64,000 bases of DNA from Trebonia sp963843745 (GTDB lineage: Bacteria > Actinomycetota > Actinomycetes > Streptosporangiales > Streptosporangiaceae). Positions 44,962 through 54,218 of this stretch are shown here, piece by piece; the stretch's first letter is position 1, and each line of letters opens with the position of its first letter. The translations under genes were made by a program, and so were the position numbers. The notes under the pieces were generated by a model. The model had not been told where the DNA came from. It saw only the letters and a program-made list of their open reading frames with translations, and ran no database searches. The stretch is taken from the NCBI GenBank assembly GCA_963843745.1, contig CAWJLP010000004.1:62001-126000 (forward strand), written 5' to 3'.

Positions 44962-45428
44962 GCGAGGGGTCGGCCTCGCAGCGGCTGGCCGCGCTCGGGC
45001 TGACGCTGCCGCCAGTGGCGGCGCCGGTGGCCGCGTACGTGCCGGCGGTGCGCACCGGCTCCTACATCTACGTCTCTGGTCAGCTCCCGCTGGTGGACGG
45101 CAAGCTGCAGGCCACCGGGAAGGTGGGGGCGTCGGTCAGCGTGGAGGAGGCCGCCGCGCTGGCGCGGATCTGCGCGCTGAACGGGCTCGCGGCGGCGGCT
45201 GGTGCAGCCGGGGGCCTCGACGCCATCACGCGGATCGTCAAGGTCACCTGCTTCGTCGCGAGCGATCCGTCGTTCACCGGCCAGGCGCAGGTCGCCAACG
45301 GCGCGAGCGAGTTCCTGATCGAGGTGCTCGGTGAGGCCGGCAGGCACGCGCGGAGCGCGGTCGGGATGGCGGTGCTGCCGCTCGACACGCCGGTCGAGGT
45401 GGAGCTGATCGCCGAAGTGGCGGCGTGA
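44958..45428 (+). CDS. RidA family protein (copy 2)
   Basis: A 156-residue RidA/YjgF-like deaminase: RLAALGLTLPPVAAPVAAYV, YIYVSGQLPL, and the ending GEAGRHARSAVGMAVLPLDT with the conserved Arg. GTG at 44958 overlaps the previous stop (GTGA); the following Nudix gene overlaps it in turn. It is about 40% similar by eye to the copy at 24974. Placement in a conserved operon suggests this is the housekeeping member. Confidence 0.92.
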   Translation: MSEGSASQRLAALGLTLPPVAAPVAAYVPAVRTGSYIYVSGQLPLVDGKLQATGKVGASVSVEEAAALARICALNGLAAAAGAAGGLDAITRIVKVTCFVASDPSFTGQAQVANGASEFLIEVLGEAGRHARSAVGMAVLPLDTPVEVELIAEVAA

Positions 45429-46273
45429 GGATACAGCTGAACTCGGCGTCGGAACTCGGCGACCGGCTGGCGCAGCGGGTCGCCGACATGGCCGCGGGAC
45501 GGACCGCTGTGGCGGCGCCAAGGAACGCGGCGACCGTGATGCTGCTGCGTCCTTGCCCGCCGGACGGTGTCGAGGTGCTGATGCTCCGCCGGACGGCGGC
45601 GATGAAGTTCGCGCCTGGCGCGTACGTCTTCCCCGGCGGGTCGGTGGACGAGGCCGACTTTTCCGCGGAGATCGGGTGGCACGGGCCGTCGCCCGCGGAC
45701 TTCGGGGCACGGCTTGGCTGTTCCGCCGAGCTGGCCGGCGCGCTGGTCTGCGCGGCGGTGCGCGAGACGTTCGAAGAGTCGGGAGTGCTGCTGGCGGGCA
45801 CGCCGGACGGCTTGGCCGCTGGGTTGGCTGACCCGTCCTGGGAAGCGGACCGGATGGCGCTGACCGCCGGGACGCTGACTCTTCCCGGCCTGCTGGCCAA
45901 GCGCGGCCTGGCGGTGCGCGCCGATCTGCTGGTCCCGTGGACCCGCTGGATCACGCCCGAGGCCGAGCCGCGCCGGTTCGACACGTGGTTCTTCGCGGCG
46001 GCACTGCCGGCCGGCCAGGAGGCGACCGGTCACCTGGCGGAGGCCGACAAGACGGCGTGGCTGCGCCCCGCGGACGCGATCTCCGCCGCACGGGGAGGCG
46101 CCATCTCGCTGCTGCCGCCCACGGCGGCGACGCTGAACGAGTTCACCAAGTGCGGTGACCTCGCCGACATCCTCGGCCGGCGGCGGACGGTGGCGCCGGT
46201 CCAGCCGCGCATGGTGGTCGAGGACGGCGAGGCCTGGCTGCTGATCCCCGACGAGGTGGCGTACCCGCTGTGA
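45425..46273 (+). CDS. Nudix hydrolase (NUDT19-like)
   Basis: A 282-residue protein. NAATVMLLRP, MLRRTAAMKFAPGAYVFPGG and the Nudix motif split by an insertion (GGSVDEADF...AAVRETFEESGVLL) match the NUDT7/19-type enzymes that cleave CoA derivatives. GTG at 45425 overlaps RidA by 4 bp. Substrate is inferred from the family only. Confidence 0.88.
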   Translation: MRIQLNSASELGDRLAQRVADMAAGRTAVAAPRNAATVMLLRPCPPDGVEVLMLRRTAAMKFAPGAYVFPGGSVDEADFSAEIGWHGPSPADFGARLGCSAELAGALVCAAVRETFEESGVLLAGTPDGLAAGLADPSWEADRMALTAGTLTLPGLLAKRGLAVRADLLVPWTRWITPEAEPRRFDTWFFAAALPAGQEATGHLAEADKTAWLRPADAISAARGGAISLLPPTAATLNEFTKCGDLADILGRRRTVAPVQPRMVVEDGEAWLLIPDEVAYPL

Positions 46274-47064
46274 CTGATGCTCCGACTGGCATCGACGGTT
46301 CAGGGACGGCTCGCGCGCGGTGCGTGCTCGCGCCCAACCCGTCGCCGATGACCCTGGACGGCACGAACACCTGGGTGATCGCCGAACCGGGCTCGACCGC
46401 CGTGCTGGTGGTCGACCCTGGTCCCTCCGACGAGGGTCACCTGCGGCGGGTCCTGTCGGTGGCGCGCGCGGGAGACCGGCGGGTCGCGCAGATCGTGCTG
46501 ACGCACGGGCATCCCGACCACGCGGCAGGCGCGGCGCGGTTCGCGGAGCTTTCCGGCGCGCCGGTTGGCGCGCTTGACCCGGCGCTGCGGCTCGGCGACG
46601 ACGGCATCGCCGCCGGTTCGGTGATCACCGCCGCCGGCTGCGCGGTGCGCGTCGTGGGCACCCCCGGGCACTCGGCTGATTCGCTGAGCCTGCTGCTCGA
46701 GGCCGACGGCGCCCTGCTGACCGGCGACACGGTGCTCGGCCGCGGCACAACCGTCATCGCCGGCGACGGGTCGCTTGGCGACTACCTGCGGACGCTCGAC
46801 GAGTTGCGGTCGCTGGCCGACGCCGCCGCGTTGCGCGCGCTGCTGCCAGGCCACGGCCCGCTGCTCGACGACCCGGCTGGTGTCCTTGACTACTACATCG
46901 CGCACCGTCGCGAGCGGCTTGACCAGGTGCGCGCGGCGCTCGCCGCCGGTGCGCGCACCCCGGCCAAGATCGTCGAGATCGTGTACGCGGACACCGACCC
47001 GGCCGTCCGCGGCGCCGCGGAGTGGTCGGTCCGCGCCCAGCTGGACTACCTGAACAGCCTCTAG
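46270..47064 (+). CDS. MBL-fold hydrolase (LACTB2-like)
   Basis: A 264-residue protein: MTLDGTNTWVIAEPGS, the metal site THGHPDHAAG at about residue 78, GHSADSLSLLL, LTGDTVLGRG and LPGHGP, then a C-terminal winged helix (RREEL-like HRRERLDQVRAAL...KIVEIVYADTDP). It resembles LACTB2/GloB2-type proteins. GTG at 46270 overlaps the Nudix gene by 4 bp; it ends the operon. Confidence 0.92.
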   Translation: MTDAPTGIDGSGTARARCVLAPNPSPMTLDGTNTWVIAEPGSTAVLVVDPGPSDEGHLRRVLSVARAGDRRVAQIVLTHGHPDHAAGAARFAELSGAPVGALDPALRLGDDGIAAGSVITAAGCAVRVVGTPGHSADSLSLLLEADGALLTGDTVLGRGTTVIAGDGSLGDYLRTLDELRSLADAAALRALLPGHGPLLDDPAGVLDYYIAHRRERLDQVRAALAAGARTPAKIVEIVYADTDPAVRGAAEWSVRAQLDYLNSL

Positions 47065-47175
47065 TCATCGGGTGCGACCTCGGTGAGCCATCTTCGTATC
47101 ACTTCCGGTCCTTCTGAAACGATTCAAGTGGCTCGAAAAGGGCCGAAACCGATACCAAGTTGCGGTGCGAAGGTC

Positions 47176-47667
47176 CTAAGCGCCGGGTTTCGAGATGCCG
47201 CAGACCAGCACGGGGCACGGGGCCGCGTGCAAGAGGTCAGTGAGCGTCTTGCCTGGTCCGAGCCTGGTCAGCCGGCGGTGTTCGTGCATGCCGACCACTA
47301 GGGCTGCCGCGTCGTGCTCGCGGGCCAGCTTGACCAGCGCGTCCGCCACCGTCGTGTCGTGGGGCACGGCCAGGGCATCGGCCTGCAGCCCGGCCTTACT
47401 CGCGAGCTCGGCGCCCTGTTCCGCGGTCTGCTGGGCTTGCTCGGACGCCGCTCTTTCCACCTCGAAGGCGTTGCCGAGGTCCAGGACGCCTCCCGGCTCC
47501 TCAAGCGCCCCCGTCTCGGGGAGGGTGGCTTCCTCGAAACTCCGTCCGGCTGCCCAGACGAACACAACGAGCGCGGGCTTCGGCGCGAGAAGGGCGCCAG
47601 CCTCCTGCACGGCCTGCACGGAGGCGGGCGCGCCGTCAAAACCGATGATCACGGGACCTGTATGCAC
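47176..47667 (-). CDS. Universal stress protein family
   Basis: A 163-residue single-domain Usp: VIIGFDGAPASVQAV at the start, and a C-terminal VVGMHEHRRLTRLGPGKTLTDLLHAAPCPVLV with the phosphate-binding G-x2-G-x9-G-(S/T) pattern partly preserved. GTG at 47667 is chosen because family members start at this strand; TATTCT ends 7 bases before it and no ribosome site is seen, so the message may be leaderless. The longer frame to 47793 is not protein-like. Confidence 0.82.
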   Translation of the reverse strand: MHTGPVIIGFDGAPASVQAVQEAGALLAPKPALVVFVWAAGRSFEEATLPETGALEEPGGVLDLGNAFEVERAASEQAQQTAEQGAELASKAGLQADALAVPHDTTVADALVKLAREHDAAALVVGMHEHRRLTRLGPGKTLTDLLHAAPCPVLVCGISKPGA

Positions 47668-47674
47668 AAGCTGA

Positions 47675-47680
47675 AGAATA
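47675..47680 (-). promoter_or_regulatory. Candidate leaderless -10 for the Usp gene
   Basis: TATTCT on the minus strand, 7 bases before the GTG at 47667. No convincing -35. Confidence 0.3.
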
Positions 47681-47856
47681 ACGCCCGCGAGTCCGCACGA
47701 CTTCTCATTGAGGGCTTCGCCTGCGGCCGCTGGGCGGATGCCCGAGACGCCCCTACCTGTGTCATCGCGGGGCATATTGACCCGGAATGGCACACCTAAC
47801 GAACGTCAGCCCGAGATGGCCTTGCCAGGGCGGCCAGTAGAGGCTGGGAACTTCGC

Positions 47857-48540
47857 CTAGTGGGCGCGTCGGCGAAGGCGCTCGGCGTCGAGGATCAGCA
47901 CGGAACGGGCGGAGATCTGCAGCCAGCCGCGGGCGGCGAAGTCCGCGAGCGCCTTGTTGACGGTCTCCCGCGACGCGCCGACGAGCTGGGCCAGTTCCTC
48001 CTGGGTGAGGTCGTGATGCACGTGCAGTCCGTCGGGCTCCTGCTGACCGAAGCGGTCGGCGAGGTCGAGCAGGTTCTTGGCGACGCGGCCTGGGACGTCG
48101 GTGAAGACCAGATCGGCGGTCACGTCGTTAGCCCGGCGCAGCCGCTGGGCCAGCGCGCGGAGCATGTGCATCGACACGTCGGGCCGCTCGCTCAGCCAGG
48201 GGATCAGCGCCTCGTGCTTGAGCGACGCGAGCACCGCGTCGGTCACCGCGCTGGCGGAGGAGGTCCGCGGCCGCGGGTCGAACAGCGAAAGCTCACCGAA
48301 CATCTCGCCGGGGCCGATCACGCTCAGCAGGTTCTCGCGCCCGTCCGCCGCGGCGCGGGTGAGCTTCATCTTGCCGTCAATCACCACGTACAGCGAGTCC
48401 CCGTCGTCCCCCTCCATGAAGAGGTGCTCACCGCGCGACAGCTTCACTTCCGCCATCTGGCGCCGCAGCGCGCGAGCGTCCTCCTCGTCGAGTGCGTCAA
48501 ACAGGGGCGCCCGTCTCAGCACTCCTTCGGTGTTCTCCAC
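47857..48540 (-). CDS. crp: Crp/Fnr-family transcriptional regulator
   Basis: A 227-residue regulator. The cyclic-nucleotide fold includes GEHLFMEGDDGDSLYVVIDGKMKL and GEMFGELSLFDPRPRTSSASA (phosphate-binding cassette); the HTH is LTQEELAQLVGASRETVNKALADF. It matches Streptomyces Crp and mycobacterial Crp over the whole length. Crp binds cAMP and controls germination and secondary metabolism. GTG at 48540 follows AAGGAGG. It is divergent from a toastrack-like gene. Confidence 0.92.
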   Translation of the reverse strand: MENTEGVLRRAPLFDALDEEDARALRRQMAEVKLSRGEHLFMEGDDGDSLYVVIDGKMKLTRAAADGRENLLSVIGPGEMFGELSLFDPRPRTSSASAVTDAVLASLKHEALIPWLSERPDVSMHMLRALAQRLRRANDVTADLVFTDVPGRVAKNLLDLADRFGQQEPDGLHVHHDLTQEELAQLVGASRETVNKALADFAARGWLQISARSVLILDAERLRRRAH

Positions 48541-48677
48541 CGGTCCTCCTTGTTGCGTGCCTTGCACTACTAAGTGTGGATCATGGGACGGCATGCTCCG
48601 TGCCTGGCAACCCTAGTATTCCCGCGCGCGGGGCTTACTGCGCGGTTCTGCCTTGGATTCCGGAACGCGATAACGAG

Positions 48678-49094
48678 ATGTATCGCGTTTTGCCCGGCTG
48701 GCCGCTACGATGCTGTGCCGCCCGCTTCAGCAAGGTGATCCGCTCCGGGCGCTGGGTGGCCGGCCGGCACACCCGGCTGACCGCGCGCTTCGGCGCGCTG
48801 ATCGTCAACCTGACCGACGCGGTGCTCCCCGGCCGCGAGATCACGCTCGAGATCGACGCCTTCTGCGGCAAGCTGATAGTGATCGTGCCGGAGGGCGCGC
48901 ACGTCATCGATGAGGGCGGCGCGCTGTTCGCCAAGCGGGCCATCTACGGCCGCGCAGATCCCGCGGATGCCGGCGGACCGCTGATCAGGATCGTCGGAGA
49001 CGCCCGGTTTGCCAAGGTCGCCGTGCATCGCGGGCGCTTCGATCCGACCGCCCCATGGCAGCACTGGGTCCAGCCCGGAGCCGCTGCGCGTTGA
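48678..49094 (+). CDS. Beta-rich conserved hypothetical (toastrack/LiaF-C-like)
   Basis: A 138-residue protein. Repeated short strands, such as TARFGALIVNLTDAVLPGREITLEIDAF and KLIVIVPEGAHVIDEG, form the beta-helix seen in LiaF C-terminal and DUF4097-like domains. It lacks DUF1707 or membrane helices. ATG at 48678 is a choice among in-frame starts, with no strong ribosome site. Next to crp; function unknown. Confidence 0.65.
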   Translation: MYRVLPGWPLRCCAARFSKVIRSGRWVAGRHTRLTARFGALIVNLTDAVLPGREITLEIDAFCGKLIVIVPEGAHVIDEGGALFAKRAIYGRADPADAGGPLIRIVGDARFAKVAVHRGRFDPTAPWQHWVQPGAAAR

Positions 49095-49172
49095 CCCCCG
49101 GCCACCTGATGTTCCAGCGATGTTCGATCTCGCGTTCTCGTCTGTCCCTTGTGATACGCGTAACATGACCAG

Positions 49173-49901
49173 ATGGCGGAGAGCAGGCAGTGCGCGCGCT
49201 GCGGCACGACATTCGAGCCGAAACGCGAGCACGCCAGGTTCTGTTCGGCACGCTGCCGGGTGGCGTGGAACAGGGAGAACTGGAATCGCGAGAACCGGCA
49301 GCAGCCCAGGTGGGGCACCGAGAACTGGGCACAGGGGAGCGCTGTCGGCCAGGGGAGCCCCGAGAGCGCGCTCGGCTGGGCGATCATCGCCATGCGCGAC
49401 GTCACCGAACGGCTGGGCAGGGTCAGGGCCAGCGACCACCCGCAGGCATTCGCGGTGATCGGCGAGGCCGTCTGGTGGGTGACGATCGTCGACGCGACCC
49501 TCGTCAGATACCACCCGGACGCATACGAGCAGACACTGGCCGGGATGCCGGGCCCCCGGCGGCGGCTGACCGAGGGCACGTTCGCTGGGCTGCGGTTCGT
49601 GCGGAACCGGATGGGCTACTACGCCGACCACAGCGACTTCATCAGGCCGGAACCCAGCGACGAGGAACGCGGTGACGCCCCGATTGCCGAGTGGACCTGG
49701 AAGCCGCTGCCCGTTCCCGAGGTGGAAACCCTGCCGCCGCGCGGGCAGGAGTGGGAGCTGAGCCGGTACCGGGACTATCAGGACCGGCTCGCCCACCAGA
49801 CCATCGGCGAGACTTTCGACCTGGCCGCCGCCTTCCTGACGGTGGCGGCCTCGGCGGCCGGCGCCGTGGCCGACGATGAGATAACCGCGTCCGGTCACTA
49901 A
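49173..49901 (+). CDS. Zinc-ribbon conserved hypothetical
   Basis: A 242-residue protein. The first 35 residues form a zinc ribbon (CARCGTTFEPKREHARFCSARCRVAWNR: C-x2-C...C-x3-C). The rest is helical, rich in Trp and Arg (FAVIGEAVWWVTIVDATLV, RFVRNRMGYYADHSDFIRP). It resembles hypotheticals from Streptosporangiales genomes; no function known. Confidence 0.7.
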   Translation: MAESRQCARCGTTFEPKREHARFCSARCRVAWNRENWNRENRQQPRWGTENWAQGSAVGQGSPESALGWAIIAMRDVTERLGRVRASDHPQAFAVIGEAVWWVTIVDATLVRYHPDAYEQTLAGMPGPRRRLTEGTFAGLRFVRNRMGYYADHSDFIRPEPSDEERGDAPIAEWTWKPLPVPEVETLPPRGQEWELSRYRDYQDRLAHQTIGETFDLAAAFLTVAASAAGAVADDEITASGH

Positions 49902-49998
49902 TCGCGACCGGAAAAGGCCGATATTTCCCGAATTTTGCCAGGCAAATAGTCTCGCTGCGTGTATTGCCTGCTACGGGCTGTTATGCGACGATCTTGAT

Positions 49999-50895
49999 AT
50001 GGGCCCGCGCAGGACGTCAGGGCGGAAGGCATCGCGGCTGGGCACGCTCGAACGACGGTACGACTTTCACCTCGGCGAGGCGATCCGCGCCGCGCTGGAG
50101 GGCAGCCACGACAAGGCGGCCACGCACTCGAGCACAGCGCTGTCGATCAGCAGGGAACTGTACGCGGCCGGCCCCGATCCCGCGCGGCATCAGCCTGAGC
50201 TCGCCGCCGCGCTGTGCAACCACGCGCGCTACGGCGACACCCCGCTGCACGTCGTCGCCCTGCTGATGGAGTCGGCCGGACATTACGCCGCGCTGGCGCA
50301 GGCCGATCCCGCGGCCTACGAGGTGCCGAGGATCGACGTGCTCGCCAGGATCGCGCTCACGGCCGACGAGGCGGGCAACACCGCCGACGCGATCAGCCTG
50401 CTTCGTGAGGTCGTGCGGATGTACGACAGGGCGCCCGCGACGGACCAGGCGGAGCTGGGCATCGGGCTGGCCAGGGCGCGCTTCCACCTGGGGCGCTGCC
50501 TGCTGAAGACCGGCGCGTCCGCCGAGGGCCTTGCCGAGATCGACGCGGGCCTTGAGACCGCCGCCGACGCGCTCGGCCGGCTGCGCGTCCCGGCGCGCGT
50601 CACCGGATGGCTCGGCACGGCCCCCCGGTACGTCCAGCTCGCCGCGCCGGACTGGGCGGCGGCCGCGGTCCGCGCCATGACGCTGCACGCGGCGGCCGGC
50701 CGGTGGGAGAGTGCCGCTGCCGCCGCCAGCGCCGCCGTCCTGATGTCCGGGGGCCTCGCCGAACTCGGCGGTGACCGCCTGCGCGCGGCGCATGAGACCG
50801 TCCGCGCCCGGGCGGACGCGGTCTGCGCCCGCGCTGAGTGCGCCAGGCGGATCGCCGGCTTAGTGCTCCTCGGCCTCGATGAAGCGCTTCCGTGA
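49999..50895 (+). CDS. TPR-like helical repeat protein
   Basis: A 298-residue all-helical protein. Repeats of Ala-rich helix pairs (AISLLREVVRMYDRAP, GIGLARARFHLGRCLLKTGASAEGLAEID) resemble tetratricopeptide repeats. Two cysteines occur near the end (CARAECARR). The 3' end overlaps the convergent ppa gene by 36 bp. Role unknown. Confidence 0.65.
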   Translation: MGPRRTSGRKASRLGTLERRYDFHLGEAIRAALEGSHDKAATHSSTALSISRELYAAGPDPARHQPELAAALCNHARYGDTPLHVVALLMESAGHYAALAQADPAAYEVPRIDVLARIALTADEAGNTADAISLLREVVRMYDRAPATDQAELGIGLARARFHLGRCLLKTGASAEGLAEIDAGLETAADALGRLRVPARVTGWLGTAPRYVQLAAPDWAAAAVRAMTLHAAAGRWESAAAAASAAVLMSGGLAELGGDRLRAAHETVRARADAVCARAECARRIAGLVLLGLDEALP

Positions 50896-51360
50896 GCGCT
50901 CGATCTCGGCCTCGGCGGCCGCCCGGTCGGCCCAGTGGGAACCCTCGACGGACTTGCCGGGCTCCAGGTCCTTGTAGACCTCGAAAAAGTGCTGGATCTC
51001 CAGCCGGTCAAACTCCGGGACGTGATGAATGTCACGCAGGTGCTCGGCACGAGGATCGTGCGCGGGGACGCACAGGACCTTGTCATCCGGCCCGTTCTCG
51101 TCGGTCATCCGGAACATGCCGATGACCCGCGCGGTGACCAGGCAGCCGGGAAAGGTCGGCTCTTCGAGCAGCACCAGGGCGTCAAGCGGGTCGCCGTCGC
51201 CGCCGAGCGTATCCTCGATGAACCCGTAGTCGGCCGGGTACCTGGTCGAGGTGAACAGCATGCGGTCGAGGCGGATCTTGCCGGTCTCATGGTCGACTTC
51301 GTACTTGTTCCGCTGCCCCTTGGGGATCTCGATGACTACCTCGACGTCCATGATCTCCAC
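50860..51360 (-). CDS. ppa: Inorganic pyrophosphatase
   Basis: A 166-residue family I pyrophosphatase. Active-site motifs: EIPKGQRNKYEVDH, DRMLFTSTRYPADYGFI, and GDGDPLDALVLL (DxDPxD). It cleaves pyrophosphate and so pulls biosynthetic reactions forward. Either GTG at 51360 or ATG at 51351 could be the start; the latter gives the usual MxVEVVIEIPKG. Divergent from dacB, as in other actinomycetes. Confidence 0.95.
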   Translation of the reverse strand: MEIMDVEVVIEIPKGQRNKYEVDHETGKIRLDRMLFTSTRYPADYGFIEDTLGGDGDPLDALVLLEEPTFPGCLVTARVIGMFRMTDENGPDDKVLCVPAHDPRAEHLRDIHHVPEFDRLEIQHFFEVYKDLEPGKSVEGSHWADRAAAEAEIERSRKRFIEAEEH

Positions 51361-51505
51361 CCTGTTAGCGCACCTGTCAGCCGCTCGCCTGCCTCCATTG
51401 TCGCCGGTGGCGGCAGGCGGCGGTACGGCGGGTTCACGACCCGCCGGCGCGGAGCCCGCCCTGCCCCTAAGCTATGCACACCGCAACCCGCGAAAGGTAG
51501 TTTCG

Positions 51506-52978
51506 GTGCGCCGCACCCGCCGCCCCCGCCGTACCCGGATCACGGCCCTGGCCACGCTCGCGATGCTGAACCTGTTCACGCTCGCGGCCGGGGTTGCCGT
51601 GGCACGCATGCTGCCGCCGAGGCTCGCGGCGCTGCGAATCCCGGTCGCCGCCGCGCGCCCCGTGCTGCGGCCAGGGACGGTGCTGTCGCCGGTGGCCGCG
51701 GGCACCGCTGGCAGCAGTTCAGGCGCGAATTCCGGCTCGCTGCCGACCGCTGCCGGGCTGGCCGCCATGCTGGGTTCCACGCTGCCCGCGGGCGAGACCG
51801 GCCCGCTAGTCGGCGTGGAGGTCGCGGACGCGCGGACCGGCAAGGTGCTGTACGCGGAGAACGGCTCGACGCTCGCCACCCCGGCGTCCACCACCAAGGT
51901 GGCGACCGCGGTCGCCGCGCTCGCGGTGCTCGGGCCGGACGCCCGCTTCACCACCAGCGTGCGCAAGGTGAGCGGCGGCATCGTGCTCGTCGGCGGCGGC
52001 GATCCCACCCTCGCCGTCAACAGCTATCCCTCCTCGGATTACCCGCAGCCCGCCACGCTGGCCGCGCTCGCGGCCAGCACGGCCCGGGCGCTCAAGGCTG
52101 ACGGCGACACTCACGTGCAGCTCGGCTACGACACTTCCCGCTACACCGGCCCGGACATGGCGCCGGGATGGACTGACGCCCTCATCACCACCGGCAACGT
52201 CACGCCGATCGTGTCGCTCGAGGCCGACCAGGGCCGCCTCACCCCGGCCGGCGCGCTCGAAGACTCCGACAACGCGGTCAACTTCACGCCCCGCACGACC
52301 GACCCGGCCGGCCTGACGGCGGCGGCGTTCGCGAACCTGCTCCAGCAGGACGGCATCACGGTCAGCGGCGGCCCGGCAGAAACGACCGCGCCGTCCGGCG
52401 CGCCCCTGCTGGCGAGCGTGAGCTCGCCGCCGCTGTCGCAGGTGGCTGAGCAGATGCTGCGCGAGAGCAACAACGTCATCGCGGAGAACATGGCACGGCA
52501 GCTAGCGATCGCCATGGGCCTGCCCGCGACGTTCAGCGGCGCGGCGGACGCGGTCATGACCGAACTGCGGCGGCTCGGGGTGACGACGCCGATCAGCCTG
52601 GTGGACGGCAGCGGGCTGTCGCCGCAAGACGGCATCGCGCCTGAGACGCTCGTGCGGGTGCTCGAGGTCGCCAGCGCGGGCCGGTCGCGGCTGCGAGGCG
52701 CGATCACCGGCCTGCCGGTCGCCGGGTTCAGCGGAACGCTGTCGGCGGGCGGCAGCGTGTTCGGCGGGATCGACGGCGCGGCGCGCGGCGTGGTGCGGGC
52801 CAAGACCGGCAACCTGGGCACCGTCGCCACGCTCGCCGGGCTGGTCTACGACCACAGCGGCGCGCTGCTGATCTTCGCGATCATGGCGCCGCAGGTGCCG
52901 GATGCCGGCCTGCTGACAGCCGCGGCGGGGGCGATCGACAGTGCCGCGGCCGGGCTGGCGGCCTGCGGCTGCCGGTGA
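51506..52978 (+). CDS. dacB: D-Ala-D-Ala carboxypeptidase/endopeptidase (PBP4-type)
   Basis: A 490-residue exported enzyme. A signal-anchor (ITALATLAMLNLFTLAAGVAVA) precedes the class C PBP domain: serine in STTKVATA, SNNVIAEN, and KTGNLGTVA. The insertion between the first motif and SNN is typical of DacB. It trims or cleaves peptide cross-links in peptidoglycan. GTG at 51506 has GAAAGG 8 bases upstream. First gene of the dacB-metalloprotease-tilS-hpt-ftsH-folE run. Confidence 0.92.
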   Translation: MRRTRRPRRTRITALATLAMLNLFTLAAGVAVARMLPPRLAALRIPVAAARPVLRPGTVLSPVAAGTAGSSSGANSGSLPTAAGLAAMLGSTLPAGETGPLVGVEVADARTGKVLYAENGSTLATPASTTKVATAVAALAVLGPDARFTTSVRKVSGGIVLVGGGDPTLAVNSYPSSDYPQPATLAALAASTARALKADGDTHVQLGYDTSRYTGPDMAPGWTDALITTGNVTPIVSLEADQGRLTPAGALEDSDNAVNFTPRTTDPAGLTAAAFANLLQQDGITVSGGPAETTAPSGAPLLASVSSPPLSQVAEQMLRESNNVIAENMARQLAIAMGLPATFSGAADAVMTELRRLGVTTPISLVDGSGLSPQDGIAPETLVRVLEVASAGRSRLRGAITGLPVAGFSGTLSAGGSVFGGIDGAARGVVRAKTGNLGTVATLAGLVYDHSGALLIFAIMAPQVPDAGLLTAAAGAIDSAAAGLAACGCR

Positions 52979-53095
52979 CTCAGGCGAGCTCAGGCCCGCT
53001 CAGGTGACCTCGGGTGACCCGGTGCGCCGCCGCGATCGCCTCGCTAGTCGTGGTCTGGTCTGCCACCAGGTCCGGCCAGCACGTACGGTAGGAGG

Positions 53096-54217
53096 GTGAG
53101 CAGCGCACAGATGATCGATTGGGACCTGGCGATCACGACCGGTGTCCGGTTCGCCAGGCAGGGGCCGCAGGTCAGCCTCGCAGACGCCCGCGCCGTGGTA
53201 GCCGAACTGCGCGGCCTGACCGCCGTGGTGCAGCAGCCAGTCCGTGACGTGACCGGGCTGACCAGCCAGGGCTCGGCGGGCCCGGTCGCGGTGGTGGACC
53301 GGCCCGGATGGATCAGGGCGAACGTGGGCGGGTTCCGCGTCGTCCTCGAGCCGCTGGCGGAAAAGCTCGCCGAGCGGAGCAACGTGGTGCCGGCGGCGGG
53401 ATCCGTCGTCGGCGCGGTCGGCTCGCGGCTCACCGGCGTGCAGGCCGGGCTGATCCTGGCGTACCTGTCCTCGCGGGTGCTCGGCCAGTACGAGCTGTTC
53501 CTGCCGCCTGGCGATGGCGCCGTCGCGGGCGGGAACGGCTCGTCGTCGAATGGCGCGGGCATGGCCGCGCCTGGTGTCGGCCGGCTCACCCTCGTCGCCC
53601 CGAACATCGTCATGGTCGAGCGTGAGCTCGGCGTCGAACCGCACGACTTCCGCCGCTGGGTGTGCCTGCACGAGGAGACGCACCGGGTGCAGTTCACCTC
53701 GGTCCCGTGGCTGCGTGACTACGTGCAGAGCATGATGTCGGAGTTCCTGCTGGCCTCTGACCTCGACCCGGGCGCGATCGTTGAGCGGCTGCGGGCCGCG
53801 GCGGGCGCGGTGGCCGGCGCGGTGCGCGGCAGCGACGGCGACTCGCTGGTGGAGGCCATGCAGACCCCGGCGCAGCGCGAGCTTCTCGACAAGCTGACCG
53901 CGGTGATGACCCTGGTGGAAGGCCACGGTGACTACGTCATGGACGCCGTCGGCCCGCAGGTCGTGCCCTCAGTGGCCGACATCAGGGAGAAGTTCAACTC
54001 GCGGCGCGGCTCTGCGGGCCGGATGGAGCAGATCCTGCGCCGCATCCTCGGCATCGACCTCAAGATGAAGCAGTACGCGGAGGGCTCGCGGTTCGTTCGC
54101 ACCGTGGTGGAAGAAGTGGGGATGACCGGGTTCAACCGGGTCTGGACGTCGCCGGAGACGCTGCCCACTCGCGCCGAGATCTCGCACCCTGCCGACTGGC
54201 TCGCCCGGGTCGGCTGA
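53096..54217 (+). CDS. Zinc-dependent metalloprotease (F420-associated, DUF2342)
   Basis: A 373-residue protein with HEETHRVQF at about residue 200, a zincin-type HExxH, and a C-terminal EGHGDYVMDAVG giving further ligands. The family is named for frequent co-occurrence with coenzyme F420 genes but its target is unknown. It begins 118 bp after dacB and ends 1 bp before tilS. Confidence 0.9.
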   Translation: MSSAQMIDWDLAITTGVRFARQGPQVSLADARAVVAELRGLTAVVQQPVRDVTGLTSQGSAGPVAVVDRPGWIRANVGGFRVVLEPLAEKLAERSNVVPAAGSVVGAVGSRLTGVQAGLILAYLSSRVLGQYELFLPPGDGAVAGGNGSSSNGAGMAAPGVGRLTLVAPNIVMVERELGVEPHDFRRWVCLHEETHRVQFTSVPWLRDYVQSMMSEFLLASDLDPGAIVERLRAAAGAVAGAVRGSDGDSLVEAMQTPAQRELLDKLTAVMTLVEGHGDYVMDAVGPQVVPSVADIREKFNSRRGSAGRMEQILRRILGIDLKMKQYAEGSRFVRTVVEEVGMTGFNRVWTSPETLPTRAEISHPADWLARVG

Positions 54218-54218
54218 C

